Shown here: one piece after another, positions 7,471-15,872 of the stretch | Layout of the letters: each line of letters begins with the position of its first letter | Position numbering within the stretch: the first letter of the stretch is position 1 | Assembly: GCA_021295655.1 (NCBI GenBank) | Contig: JAGWBX010000009.1 | Span: forward strand, 56,618-120,617 | Direction of reading: 5' to 3' | Source: Candidatus Latescibacterota bacterium | GTDB lineage: Bacteria; Latescibacterota; UBA2968; GCA-2709665 | DNA: 64,000 nucleotides | Translations under genes and position numbers: made by a program | The notes under the pieces: generated by a model | Told to the model about the DNA's origin: nothing | Seen by the model: only the letters and a program-made list of their open reading frames with translations | The model's database searches: none

Positions 7471-8916
7471 ATGGCAATGGAAACGGGCGGATTAACCGTG
7501 CGGATGCGCGAACGGTGGCTGATTCCGGCCGTATGCCTCGCGCAAGTCGCGCTGATCGCGCTGCCCGTCTGGCACTTCGGCGAGATCATCCCGGTAATCA
7601 CGGTCAGCCTGATCGTGGTTTCCGGAATCGCTCTTTTGACGTCGGTAACCTCTGCACTCCTGTATCTCTGCTTTATCGCCTCCGTAATCTCCTCCGAGTT
7701 TTATGAAGACCACTTGATGTTACCCGGGAATCTGCACTTCTGCGAGGCGCTGTTTATGGTGGTATGGGGTATGGCGTTTGTCGCCTGGTTGCAGGAACGG
7801 AGGCTGGGCTGGCGGCGCACCCGGCTGGATCGTCCGATGCTGGTTTTTCTCGGGCTGGTGGTGGCATCGATCGCGCTGGGTCTGTTTTACGGACAGGACG
7901 TTCGACAGGTGATGCGGGACGTACGATATCCGCTTTACTACGTGCTGTTTTTCGTTGTAACAGGGTTTTTCGATCTGCGCCGGCGCGGGATGTTTCTGGC
8001 CGTGCTGGTGATCTCGGCGGCCGTCGTAGGGGTGGAGTACCTGATTGAATTCGTCCGGACCGTCGATCTCTCGTATGCCGGCGCGTTCTACCGGGTGGCC
8101 AGGCGGGAGGGGCTGCTGCTGCCTATGGTTGTTCTGGTTCTCGCTGCGGCATTTCTGTACGACACGTCGCCGGTTCGGCGCACGATCGGCGGATTTCTTC
8201 TGGTTCCCATCGGTCTTGCGCTGGTTGTCACGATGGGACGCGCGATGTGGGGCAGCCTGTTGTTCGGACTGTTCTGCGTGGGCGGTCTGGTTCTGCTGGA
8301 CCGTGGGCGGCATCGCGGACGACGGCTTCTGATATTGATGCTGATTCCCGTCTTGCTGCTGGGCCTGGGCTACTACTTCCAGGAATTCACCGGCGCGGGC
8401 GTTGAGGATATCGCAGCTCATCGCTTACGGCGCACGGTAACCGAGGGTGACCTGGAGATCCAGGGGCGTCTGCTGGCCTATGCGCTGGCCCTGGAGAAGA
8501 TATGGCAGCGGCCGGTGCTGGGTGGAGGACACGGAACCACGATTTCCTATCTGAGGGTCGACGAGTATTCCCGGCCCTACGTATTTACGTCAGGAGGCGT
8601 AGACAATACCTATCTGACGCTCATGATGCGCATGGGAATTCTGGGCGTAATCGCCTTCCTTTGGATATTTCTCAGGGGGCTGCGGATCGCCTACGGCATG
8701 TTTCGCCGCACGGACGATCCGCAACTGAAAGGGTTTTGCGTTGCGTTTCTTGCGGTCTACGTTGCGCTGCTCGTGTATATTATGACCGACAATACGATGA
8801 TGGGCAACCGGTTGATTTTCTGGCATGCGTGTTTTCTCGGCATTCTGGCCCGTTTGGATGGAGACACAGATGAAACCGGCGGTGACGGCGGTGGTGGTGA
8901 ACTGGAACGCGGGTGA
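7471..8916 (+). CDS. O-antigen polymerase/ligase-like membrane protein (Wzy/WaaL superfamily)
   Basis: A 481-residue protein with about 11-12 hydrophobic helices and one large periplasmic loop at about 285-385, the layout of Wzy polymerases and WaaL ligases. In the loop, GRLLAYALALEKIWQRPVLGGGHGTT carries the conserved Arg and the W-x-x-x-P-x-x-G-x-G-x segment of this superfamily. It acts in the inner membrane on undecaprenyl-linked glycans, polymerising repeats or transferring them to an acceptor. Polymerase and ligase cannot be told apart by sequence alone. The start ATG follows AAGGGA. It overlaps the next gene by 47 bp, indicating a tight operon. Confidence 0.85.
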   Translation: MAMETGGLTVRMRERWLIPAVCLAQVALIALPVWHFGEIIPVITVSLIVVSGIALLTSVTSALLYLCFIASVISSEFYEDHLMLPGNLHFCEALFMVVWGMAFVAWLQERRLGWRRTRLDRPMLVFLGLVVASIALGLFYGQDVRQVMRDVRYPLYYVLFFVVTGFFDLRRRGMFLAVLVISAAVVGVEYLIEFVRTVDLSYAGAFYRVARREGLLLPMVVLVLAAAFLYDTSPVRRTIGGFLLVPIGLALVVTMGRAMWGSLLFGLFCVGGLVLLDRGRHRGRRLLILMLIPVLLLGLGYYFQEFTGAGVEDIAAHRLRRTVTEGDLEIQGRLLAYALALEKIWQRPVLGGGHGTTISYLRVDEYSRPYVFTSGGVDNTYLTLMMRMGILGVIAFLWIFLRGLRIAYGMFRRTDDPQLKGFCVAFLAVYVALLVYIMTDNTMMGNRLIFWHACFLGILARLDGDTDETGGDGGGGELERG

Positions 8917-9832
8917 CGACCTCCTCCGGTGCGTCGCGTGCCTCATGGAAGTAAAGGAGCGTCTGTCGCTGGACGTGGTTGTGGTGGACAATGCGTCGTC
9001 GGACGGCAGTCCTGACGCGCTGGACACCTCTGGCAACGGTGTGAGGCTGGTTGAGACGGGAGGGAACGTCGGGTTTGGCGGTGGCGTCAACCGGGGGGTG
9101 GGAGTCTCCGTCGCTCCATATGTTCTCGTTCTGAACCCGGACGTGATCGTGTCGCCTGATGCGGTTGAACGCCTGTTGGATTATCTTGAAGCCAATGACC
9201 GTGTCGGCGCGGTGGGGCCGCGGCTCGTCGACGAGCGAGGTCATGCGCAACGGTCCTTCGGCAGGGCGCCCCGACTGGCTGGCGAAATCTGCCGTAAATT
9301 CCTGTTGCATCTTGTATTTCCATTTCTTAAATTCGGCAGCCGGGCCTCACGAGGGCCGACTTCGGTCGGCTGGGTGACGGGCGCCTGTTTCCTGATGCGT
9401 CGCAGCGCTTTCGGCGCGATCGGCGGCATGGACGACGCGATCTTCATGTATTACGAAGACGTTGACCTCTGCCTCAGGCTTGCTAAGGCCGGGTGGTCCG
9501 TGGCCTATCTGCCGGAGGCTTGCGCATTCCATGCGGGAGGTGAGAGTTCAAAGAAGGCGCTGGAACGGATGCTGGTGGAGGGCGTGGCGAGTCATCTCTA
9601 TGTAATGAAAAAACACCTGGGTCATCATGCGGGCAGCCTTCTGGCTGCACTGACGTTTCCGGAGATGGTTTTAAGAACGCTGCTCTGGGGAGGTCTGTTT
9701 TTATTGCCCGGATTCCGGAAGGAAGCCGGGCCGAGGCTTAAGGCGTACAGACGGGTCCTGACCCGGGGCGTTAAGGGTCGCGGCGGCTTCGGTACCCGGT
9801 TGGAATGTGCGGGGCCGAAGGAGATTTCATGA
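8870..9832 (+). CDS. Family 2 glycosyltransferase (rhamnosyltransferase-like)
   Basis: A 320-residue GT-A enzyme. The core has VTAVVVNWNAGDDL, VVVVDNASSDGSP, NVGFGGGVNRG and LNPDV, the nucleotide-sugar binding elements of WbbL-like GT2 proteins, then VTGACFLMRRSAF and YYEDVDLCLRLAKAGW with the catalytic ED. These proteins usually transfer rhamnose or a related sugar to a lipid-linked acceptor on the cytoplasmic face. The ATG at 8870 was preferred to two upstream starts because GGAG lies a few bases ahead and the core motif begins at once. The stop overlaps the next start as ATGA, consistent with translational coupling. Confidence 0.92.
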   Translation: MKPAVTAVVVNWNAGDDLLRCVACLMEVKERLSLDVVVVDNASSDGSPDALDTSGNGVRLVETGGNVGFGGGVNRGVGVSVAPYVLVLNPDVIVSPDAVERLLDYLEANDRVGAVGPRLVDERGHAQRSFGRAPRLAGEICRKFLLHLVFPFLKFGSRASRGPTSVGWVTGACFLMRRSAFGAIGGMDDAIFMYYEDVDLCLRLAKAGWSVAYLPEACAFHAGGESSKKALERMLVEGVASHLYVMKKHLGHHAGSLLAALTFPEMVLRTLLWGGLFLLPGFRKEAGPRLKAYRRVLTRGVKGRGGFGTRLECAGPKEIS

Positions 9833-10977
9833 TTCCCATCTGGCGGGCCTGTTTCGACGAAGAGGAAGTAGCGGCGGTTCGGGAGGTGATGCTGTCCGGC
9901 TGGGTTGGAGCAGGCACGAAGGCCGCGGCCTTTGAAAAACGGTTCGCCGAGTACGTCGGGACGTCATTTGCAGTCAGCGTGAATTCGTGCTCGTCTGCAT
10001 TGCTGCTTGCGCTCAAGGTGCTGGGTGTGGAGGGCCGCGAGGTCATCACCACGTCCATGACCTTCGTCGCCACCAACCATGCCATTCTGCAGAACGGGGC
10101 CACACCCGTTTTTTGCGACATCGATCCCGTAACATTGAACCTGGATCCGGAATGCGTTGCGCGGCGGATTTCGGACAGAACGGCTGCAATAATGGTTGTG
10201 CATCACAGCGGCCACCCCTGCGACATGGATCCGATTCTGGAGATCGCCGCGTCCCGTGAAATTCCGGTTGTGGAGGATGCGGCCCACGCCTGCGGCGCCC
10301 GGTACAAAGGCCGGATGGTTGGTGGATTGGGGACCATCGGGTGTTTCAGTTTCCAGGCGCAGAAGAACCTGACGACCTGCGATGGCGGTATGCTGACCAC
10401 CAGCGATGCGCAGCTGGCCGAGCGACTCAAACGGCTCAGCTGGATGGGCATCCCGCAGGGCACCTGGGACCGGTTCACGGCAGGGCCGCAACAGAAACGC
10501 TGGCTGTACGAAGTGACCGAAGTGGGTCACAAGTTCTATATGAACGATCTGAATGCGGCGATCGGACTGGTCCAACTCGGGAGGCTCGAGGCGGCCAACG
10601 CCCAGCGGCGGGAAATCGTGCTGCAGTACAACAAGGCGTTTTCCGACCTGGCGTGGCTTCGGACCCCGGGGATCGCGCCGTACGCACGCAGCGCTTTCCA
10701 CGCCTACGTTCCCCGCGTGGCGGACAGAGACAATCTGGTCGCCCATCTGCACGGTCGGGGCGTCGATTCCAGCGTACACTATTATCCGAACCATCTCTAC
10801 CCGATCCACGAACCCCATCGTCGCGCGCTGCCGGTAACCGAGTCGGTGTGGCGTGAACTGGTGACGCTCCCGCTCTATCCGGCCATGGCCGACAAAGACG
10901 TGGCGCAGGTTATCGACGCTGTCCGGAGCTTTCAACCCGGCTGCCGGGACGCCAGCGCCGATCCCGCTCGCAATTAG
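9829..10977 (+). CDS. DegT/DnrJ/EryC1-family sugar aminotransferase (PLP)
   Basis: A 382-residue PLP enzyme that aminates a keto-sugar nucleotide to give an amino sugar for the glycan. Motifs: GWVGAGTKAAAFEKRFAEYV, VNSCSSALLLAL, the aspartate of VVEDAAHACGARY that contacts the PLP nitrogen, and the Schiff-base lysine Lys179 in FSFQAQKNLTTCDGGM. The C-terminal half carries VHYYPNHLYP. The start ATG overlaps the previous stop and is preceded by AAGGAG. No 4,6-dehydratase specific to it is present, so its substrate may come from the epimerase/dehydratase further along the cluster or from elsewhere in the genome. Confidence 0.93.
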   Translation: MIPIWRACFDEEEVAAVREVMLSGWVGAGTKAAAFEKRFAEYVGTSFAVSVNSCSSALLLALKVLGVEGREVITTSMTFVATNHAILQNGATPVFCDIDPVTLNLDPECVARRISDRTAAIMVVHHSGHPCDMDPILEIAASREIPVVEDAAHACGARYKGRMVGGLGTIGCFSFQAQKNLTTCDGGMLTTSDAQLAERLKRLSWMGIPQGTWDRFTAGPQQKRWLYEVTEVGHKFYMNDLNAAIGLVQLGRLEAANAQRREIVLQYNKAFSDLAWLRTPGIAPYARSAFHAYVPRVADRDNLVAHLHGRGVDSSVHYYPNHLYPIHEPHRRALPVTESVWRELVTLPLYPAMADKDVAQVIDAVRSFQPGCRDASADPARN

Positions 10978-10987
10978 AAAGAACGCC

Positions 10988-11962
10988 GTGCTGTCCTCCG
11001 CTCTATTCCTTGCATTCGGGTTCGGAAGCGCCCTCTTGTTGACACCTCTTCTTCGTGCCGCCGCGCTGCGCGCCTCGTGGTTGAAATTCGGTGGCGGAAA
11101 CGGTGCGGAGTCGGTTCCTCCCGTCGGCGGCGTGGCCATCGCAATCGCCACCCTGCTGTTGCTTCCCTTTGCGCCGCTGTCGTTTCCCGTTGGCCTGTGG
11201 ATCGGCGCGCTTGGAATGGGCGCCATCGGGTTCTTCGACGACAAATGGCCGCTATCCCCCTTTCAAAAGCTCGGCTTTCAGATCTTCACGGTGGTCATTG
11301 CGGTAGGAAGCGGGCTTCGATTCGACACAACCGGGAGTACCGTCGCCGACGCCGTACTGACCGGTGTATGGCTGGTCTGGATGTGCAACGCGTTTAACGT
11401 GCTCGACATGATGGACGGTCTGTCCGCGGGCGCCGGCGCCATTGCTGCGATCGGTCTGGCGGGTCTGGGGCTGGTCGGCGGCGCGGCGCCGGTTGTGATA
11501 CTGGGCGCCAGCCTGGCGGGAGGTTTTCTGGGGTTTCTGGTTTACAATGCCCATCCCGCCCGGGTCTATATGGGCGACGCCGGCAGTTTGTTTGCAGGAT
11601 TTGTGCTCGGCGCGATGTCGGTGGAGATCTCCAGGGCGATGCCGGGCGTGCAGGGTGAACTCTGTACGATTCTGGTGCTGGGGGTACCCTGTTTCGAAGC
11701 CGTTTTCCTGTGTATCGTGAGAAAGAAGAAGGGCCTGCCCGTGATGAGGGCCAGCCGGGATCACGTCGCGCAGCGGCTGGTCAGAATGGGATATACGGTC
11801 GGGGGCGCGGTTCGGCGTATTCATCTTGCGGGCGGGCTTCTGGCCCTGTGCGGAATCATTGCGGCTGTGGTGCCGGTGGAAATTTTCCTTACAATTCTTG
11901 TTTGTGTGATCGCGGCAGCGGTATGGACCGGCGTCCGGTTGGCCCGCGTGGAGACCGCATAA
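10988..11962 (+). CDS. Undecaprenyl-phosphate sugar-1-phosphate transferase (WecA/TagO/MraY family)
   Basis: A 324-residue polytopic membrane enzyme that starts glycan assembly by moving a HexNAc-1-phosphate onto undecaprenyl phosphate. The catalytic motifs are all present: FFDDKWPLS (the DD pair), NAFNVLDMMDGLSAG, MGDAGSLFAG, and RASRDHVAQRLVRMG near the C-terminus. The start is a GTG 10 bp after the aminotransferase stop, with a weak A-rich ribosome binding site. As the probable initiating enzyme it defines the cluster as a Wzx/Wzy-type pathway. Substrate specificity (GlcNAc versus others) cannot be read from sequence. Confidence 0.93.
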   Translation: MLSSALFLAFGFGSALLLTPLLRAAALRASWLKFGGGNGAESVPPVGGVAIAIATLLLLPFAPLSFPVGLWIGALGMGAIGFFDDKWPLSPFQKLGFQIFTVVIAVGSGLRFDTTGSTVADAVLTGVWLVWMCNAFNVLDMMDGLSAGAGAIAAIGLAGLGLVGGAAPVVILGASLAGGFLGFLVYNAHPARVYMGDAGSLFAGFVLGAMSVEISRAMPGVQGELCTILVLGVPCFEAVFLCIVRKKKGLPVMRASRDHVAQRLVRMGYTVGGAVRRIHLAGGLLALCGIIAAVVPVEIFLTILVCVIAAAVWTGVRLARVETA

Positions 11963-11974
11963 TGGAGCCGCCGG

Positions 11975-13429
11975 ATGACCGACCTGCGCCGCACAACCGT
12001 CCGGGGGTTCTCCTGGACCGGCCTGGCGCAGGGCGCCGGCTATCTGATTCAGGTGGGTGCGCTGGGGTTGGTCGTGCGGCATCTGAGCGAACCGTCCCGG
12101 GCGTTCGGTACGGAAGTCGCCGCAGCCACGATTGTCGGGGTGGGCATACTGGCCTCTGAAATGGGTCTCGGGAGAGCGCTCATTCAGAAACGCGACGCGC
12201 GTGAAGCGCATCTGACCGCGGCGCTCTGGATGGGCCTGATCATCTCGTGTCCGCTGGCCGTCCTCCTCTATCTGACCGCCCGCTTCTGGGGCGGACTTTT
12301 TTTTGATGACCCACAGGTTTCGGCTGTGCTTCCGGCAATGGCGTCGGTGCTGGTATTCGCGGGCATCGGAACCGTTCCCCGGGCGCAGATGGAGCGCACC
12401 TTTCGTTTCGGACAATTGGCAATACTGGATGTTTGTGCGGCGTTTTCGAGCGGAATTACAATGGCGTCGCTGGCCCTGTCGGGATTCGAGGTGTGGAGTC
12501 TCGTCTGGGCCTTTGTGGTCCGCCATGCCGTGCTTGGTTTAGGTCCCTGGATTTTCTGCCCCGTCAACCCGGTCCGTTCCTTCAACGTCGCGGACGTTCG
12601 GGTATTGCTCGGGTTCGGTGGCAAGTGGACGGGTTCAAGGCTGGTGGGCTATGTCCAGCAGAACCTGGACTATCTTCTAATCGGCAGATTCCTCGGGATC
12701 GAGGCGCTCGGCTACTACGGACTGGCGTACCGCCTCATCGCATTTCCGCAGACCCGCGTGGTTCAGGCCGTTGCAAAAGTGACCTTTCCGGCTTTCTCCG
12801 CGCTTCAGGATGACGTCGTCCGGCTTGGCCGGGCCTATCTCTCCACTGTGAAGTACGTCGCCGTGCTCGTGTTCCCGGTTATGGCGGGATTTTTCCTTCT
12901 GGCGCATCCCGGGGTCGTTTTGCTGTTCAAGCCGGAGATGGCCCCCGCGGCGGTCGTACTTCAGGTACTCAGTCCGGCCGGAGCGCTTCGTTCTATCGCG
13001 TCTCCCGCCGGGCTGGTCTTTTCCGCCCTGGGCCGTACCGGGCTTGCGCTGATATGGAACATCGCAGGCGCCATCTTTATGCTCGCGGTCCTGTGGTTCG
13101 GCATCACCGGGGGGATAACGGGAGCCGCGCTGGCGCTAAGCCTCGGCGTGCTGGTCCTGACCGTGGCCTCTCAGGGAATTGTGAACCGGCTGGCGCGAAT
13201 TTCCTTTGGTGAATACCTTAAGGCGTTGTATCCCGCCGCGCTGGGCAGCGCACTGATGGCCGGGGTGGTGGCCGGCTACAAGTGGCTCCTGATTGGCGTA
13301 CTTCCCGATTCCGCGTTGATCGCGTCCTGTGTGGTTGCTGGGGCGTTTGCCTACCCGCTCGCTTTCCGTTTATTTTCGAAAGAGACCGCCGCTGAGGCGA
13401 TGCGTCTGGCCGGATTGGTCCGGCGTTAA
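11975..13429 (+). CDS. Wzx-like polysaccharide flippase (MOP superfamily)
   Basis: A 484-residue protein with about 12-14 hydrophobic helices. The N-terminal RRTTVRGFSWTGLAQGAGYLIQVG and the helix FGGKWTGSRLVGYVQQNLDYLLIGRFLG match the WzxC/RfbX-type flippases that move lipid-linked oligosaccharides across the inner membrane. It lies 12 bp after the WecA-like gene. With the Wzy-like protein it completes the core export machinery. Immediately downstream lies a repeat element with inverted ends, so a transcriptional or evolutionary break may follow. Confidence 0.9.
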   Translation: MTDLRRTTVRGFSWTGLAQGAGYLIQVGALGLVVRHLSEPSRAFGTEVAAATIVGVGILASEMGLGRALIQKRDAREAHLTAALWMGLIISCPLAVLLYLTARFWGGLFFDDPQVSAVLPAMASVLVFAGIGTVPRAQMERTFRFGQLAILDVCAAFSSGITMASLALSGFEVWSLVWAFVVRHAVLGLGPWIFCPVNPVRSFNVADVRVLLGFGGKWTGSRLVGYVQQNLDYLLIGRFLGIEALGYYGLAYRLIAFPQTRVVQAVAKVTFPAFSALQDDVVRLGRAYLSTVKYVAVLVFPVMAGFFLLAHPGVVLLFKPEMAPAAVVLQVLSPAGALRSIASPAGLVFSALGRTGLALIWNIAGAIFMLAVLWFGITGGITGAALALSLGVLVLTVASQGIVNRLARISFGEYLKALYPAALGSALMAGVVAGYKWLLIGVLPDSALIASCVVAGAFAYPLAFRLFSKETAAEAMRLAGLVRR

Positions 13430-13599
13430 CAGTCCGTTGAAAAAGTCGCTCTGCAGGCGAGGCCGAGTCATTGTGGCCGTAGACAAGGCGCGCGACCGCG
13501 TCGAATCGGGGGATTCGGCGAATACGGCCACAGGGGCCGGACGCCTGTCTGCGTGCACCGCACAGGCAGGCAGCCCGGATGGACTTTTTCAACGGGCTG
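13430..13599. repeat. MITE-like element with 18-bp inverted ends and nested palindromes
   Basis: The 18-bp ends (13430-13447, CAGTCCGTTGAAAAAGTC, and 13582-13599) are inverted copies differing at one base. Inside lies a second inverted pair, GTGGCCGTA ... TACGGCCAC (about 13471-13532), and the palindrome CCTGTCTGCGTGC...GCACAGGCAGG (13544-13570). The right end with its flank (13571-13595) recurs exactly at 25634-25658. There is no open frame of its own. The layout suggests a non-autonomous mobile element inserted between the flippase and sulfotransferase genes. Confidence 0.6.
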
Positions 13600-13612
13600 G
13601 AAAGATGCGAAC

Positions 13613-14455
13613 ATGGCTCGACTGCCGGATTTCCTGATTATAGGCGCCCAGAAATGCGGAACGACGTGGCTGGCCGCCATGCTGCGACAGCATCCGGAGG
13701 TGTACATGCCCGATCGGGAGATCCACTTCTTCGACAAGGCCGGGAACTACGAAAAGGGGATTGATTGGTATGTCCGTCATTTCGCAGGGGCGGAAGACAG
13801 AAACCGGGTGGGCGAGAAAACACCGGACTATTTCTGGGCTGACGGACGGGGAGGTGAAGGTCACTTGTCGGATGTGCACCGGCATATCCACAGACATCTG
13901 CCCCATGTGAAACTGATCGTTACCCTCAAGAATCCGGTGGACCGGGCGGTCTCGGCGGTAAAGCATCTGATCAGAACCGGCAGGATTTCTCCGCTGCATC
14001 GAATGGACGACCTGTTGGCAGGCGGGAAATCCGCCCTGCTGGATGGGTTCGGTGTCTTCGAGGTGGGGCGGTTCTTCACGTTGCTCACCGCCTATCTGAA
14101 CCTGTTCAAACGGGATCAGATTCTGGTCCTTTTTTTTGAAGAGGATATCGTGCAGCGGCCGAACGAAGGCCTGCAGAAGGTCTGTGCGTTTCTGGATATC
14201 GACGACGCGTTCCGGTTTTCGGGATTGGCGCAGAAGGTCAATCGATTCGACGCCTGTAAATTACACCTGATCGCCCGATATTATTTCCCGTTCCTGTCTC
14301 CGTTGACAAGCGTTCTGGGGCGCCTTCTGCCGGAAAGCGACTATCTTCCCGGCGAGCCGGTCCTTCAGCATCTGCACGGACTTTACCACGAAGAAAATCG
14401 AAAGCTGTTCGATCTTCTCGATCGGGAACCTCCGGAATCGTGGCTTGCTACCTGA
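13613..14455 (+). CDS. PAPS-dependent sulfotransferase
   Basis: A 280-residue sulfotransferase. The 5'-phosphosulfate loop is LIIGAQKCGTTWLAAML at about residues 7-23, and the 3'-phosphate segment is VKLIVTLKNPVDRAVSAVKHL, with the conserved Arg and Ser. It would transfer sulfate from PAPS to a sugar hydroxyl on the glycan under assembly, acting in the cytoplasm. Its place between the flippase and a GT4 gene argues for a sulfated surface polysaccharide rather than a small-molecule role. The ATG at 13613 starts the conserved domain; the open frame upstream runs into the repeat element and is not coding. Confidence 0.9.
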   Translation: MARLPDFLIIGAQKCGTTWLAAMLRQHPEVYMPDREIHFFDKAGNYEKGIDWYVRHFAGAEDRNRVGEKTPDYFWADGRGGEGHLSDVHRHIHRHLPHVKLIVTLKNPVDRAVSAVKHLIRTGRISPLHRMDDLLAGGKSALLDGFGVFEVGRFFTLLTAYLNLFKRDQILVLFFEEDIVQRPNEGLQKVCAFLDIDDAFRFSGLAQKVNRFDACKLHLIARYYFPFLSPLTSVLGRLLPESDYLPGEPVLQHLHGLYHEENRKLFDLLDREPPESWLAT

Positions 14456-14534
14456 TTTCGGGGTTCCCCGTAAACCCGCCATTTTCCATTGATTCCCTGA
14501 AATCCTGTGTTTATATTGAAGGAGTCCTCCCGCC

Positions 14535-15623
14535 TTGAGAGTTCTTTTTGTCGCGCTCACCGGGCCCCGGTTTGCCGCCAGCCGTACACGTGTATTCGAT
14601 TATCTCCCCTTCCTTGAAGCCAATGGCGTGCAGGCCGGCGTATCGGTTGTATTGCCCGATCGGACATCCACCTGGACATACTCAAGGAGAGGAGTCGGGC
14701 GCCTGATCCACTATGGCTGGGTGTGGTGGCGTTCGCTCCTGGCGGGGTTGCACACGCTTTGGCGGGCGCCCCGGTACGACGTTGTGTTTGTACAGCGGGT
14801 TTTTTTCAGTGCGCCGGTCGCCTGGATGTTGCGGCTCTTTTCAAGGAAGGTCATCTTCGATTTCGACGACGCGATCTTTACCACCGAGGCGCCCGGAGAA
14901 GACTGGATGTCGCGGCTGCGAACGTGGCACCACGCGCGCGCGTTGGCAAGGATGCTTCGGGCGGCATCCGGGGCTATCGTCGAAAACCCCTACACAGCCG
15001 GGTATGCCGAACGGTACTGCCCCAGGGTGTCGATCATCACCGGGCCGATCGACACGGAGCGGTACTCACCCGGCAAAGCGGTCGAGGAACGCAACGGCGT
15101 GGTTCTTGGATGGATTGGCAGCTACACGTCCGCCCCGTATCTGGAACTGATCCGGGGGCCCCTGACCGAATTGGGCGTCCGGCACCGCCATCTCCGGCTC
15201 TGTCTGATTGGCGAGGGGGGTTTCGACACGGATGCCGTGCCGATGGAATGGCGGCCATGGTCCCTGGAGACCGAGATTCAGGACCTGCGCGGCTTCGATA
15301 TCGGGCTGATGCCGTTGACCGACGATTCGTGGACCCGGGGAAAGGGCGGGTACAAGCTTCTGCAATACCTCTCGATGGGTATTCCTGCCGTGAGCAGCCC
15401 GGTGGGCATTAACCGTGAAATCGTGGAAGACGGCGTCAACGGCTTCTGTGCAGGCACTCACGATGAATGGGTGTCCTGTCTGGATCGACTGATTCAGGAT
15501 CGGGCGCTTCGGCATCGGTTGGGTAAGGCCGGACGGGCAAAGATGGAAAGGTGTTATTCCCTGAATCGAAGCAGCCGGAGGCTGTTGCAGATCCTGAATT
15601 CGGCAGCACGGTCTCAGGCCTGA
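14535..15623 (+). CDS. Glycosyltransferase family 4 / group 1
   Basis: A 362-residue GT-B enzyme. The N-terminal half begins RVLFVALTGPRFAASRTRVFDYLPFL and has KVIFDFDDAIF, typical of a subset of GT4 proteins. The C-terminal nucleotide-sugar domain has LGWIGSYTSAPYL, then GKGGYKLLQYLSMGIPAVSSPVGINREIV with the Gly/Lys-rich loop and the conserved acidic residue. The start is TTG at 14535, 10 bp after an AAGGAG ribosome binding site. It adds one sugar to the lipid-linked repeat. Donor and linkage are unknown. Confidence 0.9.
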   Translation: MRVLFVALTGPRFAASRTRVFDYLPFLEANGVQAGVSVVLPDRTSTWTYSRRGVGRLIHYGWVWWRSLLAGLHTLWRAPRYDVVFVQRVFFSAPVAWMLRLFSRKVIFDFDDAIFTTEAPGEDWMSRLRTWHHARALARMLRAASGAIVENPYTAGYAERYCPRVSIITGPIDTERYSPGKAVEERNGVVLGWIGSYTSAPYLELIRGPLTELGVRHRHLRLCLIGEGGFDTDAVPMEWRPWSLETEIQDLRGFDIGLMPLTDDSWTRGKGGYKLLQYLSMGIPAVSSPVGINREIVEDGVNGFCAGTHDEWVSCLDRLIQDRALRHRLGKAGRAKMERCYSLNRSSRRLLQILNSAARSQA

Positions 15624-15872
15624 GCGGACATGGTGAAACAGGTTCCGGGTTCAGACGAAAAACCGCACCCGCCGGGGAATCTCGCGTTCATTGCCGGAGG
15701 CGGTCGCACGCATCTATTCGATTCACTTATAGTTGCAAAATAACTTTTGCATTGCCGGTTTATCACAGGGTGTTTATATTTGAGACACTGATTCCGGCGT
15801 TGGAGCCCGTTTATCCGTCCCGTTCGCGGTGGTTCCACCCGTGGCGTCGGCGCGCCGGCGAATCCTTCCCGC

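Noticed and set aside
9964..11244. Minus-strand open frame of 426 codons across the aminotransferase and WecA-like genes
   Set aside because: Antisense to two genes with intact active-site motifs; low-complexity His/Arg/Pro composition.
11252..12526. Minus-strand open frame of 424 codons opposite the WecA-like and Wzx genes
   Set aside because: Shadow of real genes; composition dominated by Arg, His, Gln and Pro.
15624..15872. Promoter in the gap between the two GT4 genes
   Set aside because: TTGCAT and T/A-rich blocks are present, but the spacing does not fit a sigma70 promoter.
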